NCBI GenBank assembly: GCA_033765345.1
Contig: JANRIC010000086.1
Span: 1 to 37,074, forward strand
Length of the DNA stretch: 37,074 bases
Direction of reading: 5' to 3'
Source of the DNA: JANRIC01 sp033765345
GTDB lineage: Bacteria; Bacteroidota; Bacteroidia; Cytophagales; Microscillaceae
A program made the position numbers and the translations under genes. Below, in pieces: positions 33,491 through 37,074 of this stretch; the first letter of the stretch is position 1; every line of letters starts with the position of its first letter. Under the pieces are notes generated by a model. The model was given only the letters and a program-made list of their open reading frames with translations, ran no database searches and was not told the origin of the DNA.

Positions 33491-33820
33491 TCAGGTGGAA
33501 AATTTATTTTTCTATTTTTAGTAACCCTTTGTTTGTAATAGGGTTTGAAGATTCAGGGGCAAAAATAGCATACATAAAGCTATCTATACTGTGATTGATA
33601 GGATTTTTATGATTAGCCTGCTTGATTAGTCTGATTTATAATGATTTATGTTTTATGCTTTACACACAAGTTCAATTGATTTAAGCACTTAGCATCAAAG
33701 CCTGCTTGTTTATCCGGATTTTAGGGATGATTAAGGCTGGTCGGTTTGGGAGTAACAATGGTCTGTTGTTATAAAAAAATTGCTGCGAGAAGCATAAGAT
33801 TCTTACAGGAAATTATTCTT
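33491..33820. other. 330-bp intergenic region with AATC-rich repeat
   Basis: It lies between the mfd start and the end of the TPR gene. 33591-33650, read on the minus strand, has AATCA words (TAATCAAGC...CTAATCA...CAATCAC) resembling the middle of repeat copy A. No gene seen. Confidence 0.5.
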
Positions 33821-35263
33821 TTAAAGTTTGATATTTTCCAAATCCTTTTGTGTATCCAGGTTCTTCATTTTTTTCTTGTTTTGAATCAGTCTGTAGCTAA
33901 GTCCGCCTATCAAAATAATAGCGATGATCAAAAGCCCTAACAATATTGCACCATAGATTTGAGCTTTGCGTTCCTGGTTTTTGAGCTGATATTCTTTTTG
34001 GCTGAGTTTTAGTTGTAATTCGCCTTTATCGGTGCCGTATTTGCTAAGTACATCGCTCAACGTACCGCTGTTAAGGTCAAGGGAATCTTTGAGTTCGGCA
34101 TATAATTTATAGAATTTAAAAGCTTGTTTAAAATTTTGTTGTGCTTCGTAAGTTTCGGCCAAACCTTTGTAAGATTCCTTGGCAAAGTCTTTGGCACCGA
34201 TTTCGGAGGCGATTCTGAGTCCGTTTTTATAATAAATCAGTGCTTGATCGAGGTCGCCTTTACTAAAATGTAGTTTTCCGATACTATTAAAAGAAGCGGC
34301 TAGCCCTTTATTATTTTTGATTTCTTTTTTTATTCTCAATGAGCGGGAATGGTATTCCAGGGCTTTTTCATACTCTCCTAATTTGGTATACACTTCGCCT
34401 ATATTATTTAGAATAATTGCTATTTCGTCCTTTTTATCTTCTTTTTCAAAGATGAGCAATGCCTGTCGGTATGATTTTAAAGCGGCTTGATAATTCCCTT
34501 CATCATCGTACAATGCCCCGATATTGGTCAATACCTGAGCAACGCCAATTTCATTTTGCATTTCTTGACTCATAGCCAGGGAACGGTTGAAATACAATCG
34601 GGCTTTTTCGGGGTTTTCCAATTTTTTATAGACAGTCCCAATGTTATTGATCAATTCCTGCACCAATACCAGATTGTCACCTTTTTCATTAATGCTCAAG
34701 GCTTCTAGGTATTGATCCAGTGCCGTTTCATAGTTTCCCTGATAATAATTTACATTTCCCAAAAATTTATAGGTATCTGCGAGTCCTTCCTGGTCTTCTG
34801 CTTTTTTGAATTCGGCCAAAGCTTTTTCAAAATACTCACGGGCTTTGTCATAATTGCTTTGATGAAAATGCACCAAACCCAGTCCATTTAGGGTATGCCC
34901 TACCCGCGTTAGGTCGTTAAACTTATAGTATAAACGAAGTGCCTGTTGGTAAAAACCTTCTGCCTTGGTGAAGCGATTTTGATTCATGTAGACATCTCCA
35001 AGGTTTTCAAGGGCGAAAGCTTCGTCTTTTTCTAAGGAGTTTTTTTGGGCTAGGTTCAAGGCCTGCCGTGCATATTTTTCTGCTTCCTTTTCGTCGTTAG
35101 CGTAGATGACCAACTGATGCAAAATCGCTGTTTTTTCATTAACTGCTAACTTGGGTTGGTTTAAAAGATTTAAAAGACTATCTCTCATCTCTTGTTGAGC
35201 ATAGGCGGGGTGGTGATATAGGCAGGAAATATATATTAAACCAAAAAGATAGATATTTTTCAT
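33821..35263 (-). CDS. TPR membrane protein without output domain
   Basis: A 480-residue protein: signal peptide 1-22 (ending AYAQQ). About ten tetratricopeptide repeats follow (about 55-385), with units such as ALENLGDVYMNQNRFTKAEGFYQQAL and ILNNIGEVYTKLGEYEKALEYHSRSL. Then a coiled stretch (LQLKLSQKEYQLKNQE) and one membrane helix (about 437-459) lead to a short basic cytoplasmic tail ending LENIKL. Related Bacteroidota proteins continue into a histidine kinase, LytTR, SpoIIE or cyclase domain; here the frame stops about 22 residues after the membrane. Either it is a scaffold or it lost its output part. I see no kinase remnant in the 330 bp downstream. Confidence 0.8.
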   Translation of the reverse strand: MKNIYLFGLIYISCLYHHPAYAQQEMRDSLLNLLNQPKLAVNEKTAILHQLVIYANDEKEAEKYARQALNLAQKNSLEKDEAFALENLGDVYMNQNRFTKAEGFYQQALRLYYKFNDLTRVGHTLNGLGLVHFHQSNYDKAREYFEKALAEFKKAEDQEGLADTYKFLGNVNYYQGNYETALDQYLEALSINEKGDNLVLVQELINNIGTVYKKLENPEKARLYFNRSLAMSQEMQNEIGVAQVLTNIGALYDDEGNYQAALKSYRQALLIFEKEDKKDEIAIILNNIGEVYTKLGEYEKALEYHSRSLRIKKEIKNNKGLAASFNSIGKLHFSKGDLDQALIYYKNGLRIASEIGAKDFAKESYKGLAETYEAQQNFKQAFKFYKLYAELKDSLDLNSGTLSDVLSKYGTDKGELQLKLSQKEYQLKNQERKAQIYGAILLGLLIIAIILIGGLSYRLIQNKKKMKNLDTQKDLENIKL

Positions 35264-35467
35264 AAAACTTGGTGTCTTAATTATCTTACAAGTAAAATAG
35301 AAAGGTAGATGATTTTTTGCAATTTTTTTTATCTTTATGCCTAAATTTCACTATAAATTTATTTTTTTTTGTATTTGGCGTGTAGTATTTAAAGATTATT
35401 TTTTCTGAATTTTGAGGTATACCTTTTAAAACAACAAAATTTTGACCTGAATATAAACTTTTGAAAA

Positions 35468-36931
35468 TTGAAAACACAAAATAATCCCGACATAATAGGG
35501 AACGAGAAAAACCCTGTGGCTGTTTCTTCACGACGCAAAGCTTTACAAAAAATAGCTTTGTTGGGTTTATCCGCCACTCTCACCCCTTATATCAGTATTG
35601 CAGAACCGACCGAGTCTTATAAATTGGTTATCAAAAGTGGAAAGGTATATACTGGCAATAGCCTGCAATCTTTGTATGTGGGAATCACCCAAGATAATAA
35701 GCTCAAAATCAGTGAAAAGGCATTAACAGGTACACAAACCATTGATGCCGGCGGCAAGATCGTAAGCCCTGGCTTTATCGATGTGCTGGCAGATAATGCT
35801 GGAAATCCACAAAATACCTATTTGACTTTTGAGAAATATAAACTCACCGATGGGGTCACTTCTGTACTTCAATTACACGGAGGGGCTGCCAATCCAGCGG
35901 CTTTTCACCAACAATTTGACTCCCGACCACATTATACCAATTATGGCGTAGGGGTTTTTGTAATGGTACTTCGTAATCAATATGCCGACCTCGCCACACG
36001 CTACCGCATGGTAGAAAAAGGGCTTGTAGAAGGCGCACTGGCGGTCTGTCATAGCATCGAGTATCAACCCACTCCTTATAATGAAGTAAAAGAATATGCC
36101 AAAATAGCTGCCAAATACAACCGACCTATGTTTTTACATCTCCGCCACTCTTCCGAAGATAAAGAGCTGGAAGGAGTCAAAGAAGCTATCCAACTCGCTC
36201 AAGAAACTGGTGCCCGCATTCATATTGATCATTTGCACTCTACGGGAGGCACTTATCATATGGCCAAAGCCCTCGAGCTTATCCAAAACGCCAATAACTT
36301 CGGAGCAGAAATCACTACCTGCGTGTATCCATACAGTTATTGGGCTACTTATCTGGTTTCCAAACGCTTCGACCCAGGCTGGCGCGAACGCTACAAGATC
36401 ACCTATGAAGACCTGACCGTAGTAGGAACCGGCGAAAAACTCAGTGAAAGTAAATTTAATGCCTATCGCAATCGCCACGGGCTGCTCGTAGCAGTGCCCC
36501 CCGGTACAATGCCCTTTGAAAAAACCGTGGATTTAGCCCTACAAACTGATTTTTGTATGATTGCATCGGACGGTGGCATCGAGAGCGAACCCAAAGCCAA
36601 TAATCATCCAAGAGGTGCTGGTTGCTTTGCCACAGCAATAAGACACGGATTAGATATCGGCATGAGCTTCGAGAAAATTCTCTCTAAGGTTACTACCCTA
36701 CCCGCTCAATTGATGCGTGGTGTGATGGACGATCGCGGGGTCATTGCCGACGGCAAAATCGCCGACCTAACCATCTTTGACCCCAAAACCATCAACGGCA
36801 AAGCCAGCGTGGCCAACCCGAATCAGTTTTCAGAGGGTATAGACTGGGTCATCCTGAACGGAGAGATTGTCTATGAAAATCAAAAAATAAAACTAAGCCG
36901 AGGGAAATCTATTCGATTTGCATTCAAATAA
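35468..36931 (+). CDS. Amidohydrolase-family protein (D-aminoacylase-like), Tat-type signal, atypical metal site
   Basis: A 487-residue protein of the amidohydrolase superfamily. The start is TTG 35468 or possibly GTG 35516; there is no early ATG. A twin-arginine signal, SSRRKALQKIALLGLSATL (Arg22-Arg23), suggests folded export. The family frame is clear: LVIKSGKVYTG, KIVSPGFID, LHLRHSSED (His224, His227), HIDHLHSTGG (His252, 255, 257), ASDGGIES (Asp368), GVIADGKIADLTIFDP. The HxH that normally follows PGFID is VLADN (residues 106-110), and the bridging Cys of D-aminoacylases (GVTTVxxGNCG) is replaced (GVTSVLQLHGG). One metal site is therefore probably lost. It is monocistronic, ending 9 bp before a tandem repeat. 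Confidence 0.82.
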   Translation: MKTQNNPDIIGNEKNPVAVSSRRKALQKIALLGLSATLTPYISIAEPTESYKLVIKSGKVYTGNSLQSLYVGITQDNKLKISEKALTGTQTIDAGGKIVSPGFIDVLADNAGNPQNTYLTFEKYKLTDGVTSVLQLHGGAANPAAFHQQFDSRPHYTNYGVGVFVMVLRNQYADLATRYRMVEKGLVEGALAVCHSIEYQPTPYNEVKEYAKIAAKYNRPMFLHLRHSSEDKELEGVKEAIQLAQETGARIHIDHLHSTGGTYHMAKALELIQNANNFGAEITTCVYPYSYWATYLVSKRFDPGWRERYKITYEDLTVVGTGEKLSESKFNAYRNRHGLLVAVPPGTMPFEKTVDLALQTDFCMIASDGGIESEPKANNHPRGAGCFATAIRHGLDIGMSFEKILSKVTTLPAQLMRGVMDDRGVIADGKIADLTIFDPKTINGKASVANPNQFSEGIDWVILNGEIVYENQKIKLSRGKSIRFAFK

Positions 36932-36940
36932 TTTCATCAA

Positions 36941-37074
36941 TTAAGAGAATTAAGAGAATTAAGAGAATTAAGAGAATTAAGAGAATTAAGAGAATTAAGA
37001 GAATTAAGAGAATTAAGAGAATTAAGAGAATTAAGAGAATTAAGAGAATTAAGAGAATTAAGAGAATTAAGAGA
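36941..37074. repeat. 9-bp tandem array TTAAGAGAA, about 15 copies, running off the window
   Basis: Perfect TTAAGAGAA units from 36941 to the last base, with no variant copy. The array begins 9 bp after the amidohydrolase stop. One frame would read Leu-Arg-Glu repeatedly and another contains TAA stops. Its full length is unknown because the sequence ends inside it. Confidence 0.97.

Noticed and set aside
36941..37074. CRISPR array or Leu-Arg-Glu repeat protein
   Set aside because: There are no spacers, the unit is only 9 bp, and no start codon or ribosome site precedes an open frame.
1..37074. Defence island, prophage or biosynthetic cluster
   Set aside because: The Rpn gene, the AAA ATPase and the phosphopantetheinyl transferase are isolated; none has the companions that such systems need.

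Overview
The window looks like chromosomal DNA from a gliding member of the phylum Bacteroidota, most likely order Cytophagales. The evidence is a GldJ-type gliding/type IX secretion lipoprotein, low GC with very AT-rich gaps, few Shine-Dalgarno sequences, and a TTTG/N19/TAnnTTTG promoter of the Bacteroidota type in front of tRNA-Phe. Other signs are TPR/SpoIIE/cyclase sensor proteins with QQKEEIEAQRDNIE coiled coils, and kynurenine monooxygenase. There is no phage, plasmid, CRISPR or large island. Both edges look like assembly breaks: the left edge cuts through the C-terminus of an IS5-like transposase, and the right edge ends inside a 9-bp tandem array.

Layout. 1-1400: an IS remnant, a small membrane protein, and a lipoprotein-like protein with an eight-cysteine, fulvocin-C-like tail. 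1841-4592: Xaa-Pro aminopeptidase, then an Rpn/PD-(D/E)XK transposase-nuclease gene followed by a near-identical duplicate of its C-terminal part. 4647-8826 (minus): an LCAD-type acyl-CoA dehydrogenase, a histidine kinase with a degenerate receiver domain, and a membrane SpoIIE phosphatase. 9114-12703 (minus): a likely operon of a membrane Fe-S/heme subunit, a CCG-domain Fe-S subunit and kynurenine 3-monooxygenase. 12933-13005: tRNA-Phe with promoter and terminator. 13214-17093 (minus): a TrmH-family RNA methyltransferase and a large propeller/beta-barrel envelope protein.

17258-24543: a TPR membrane protein, a redoxin, a phosphopantetheinyl transferase, a stand-alone AAA ATPase divergent from a membrane adenylate cyclase, a TlpA-like thioredoxin and a lipocalin-like lipoprotein. 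24883-28422: TerC with a small TerB-like partner, a PyrR-like phosphoribosyltransferase divergent from ComF, and a SAM methyltransferase. 28613-36931: gldJ, mfd, a TPR membrane protein without an output domain, and a Tat-type amidohydrolase lacking the usual HxH metal motif.

Most genes are housekeeping or envelope functions. The unusual content is mainly non-coding: perfect hairpins upstream of divergent genes, dispersed intergenic repeats, minisatellites inside and next to genes, and convergent genes that abut with almost no gap. I did not find a convincing complete new multi-gene system. The best leads are the eight-cysteine protein at 656-1399, the mosaic Rpn duplication, the AAA/cyclase divergent locus with an 18-bp perfect palindrome, and the degenerate metal site of the last gene. 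Family assignments rest on motifs read by eye; no database search was run.
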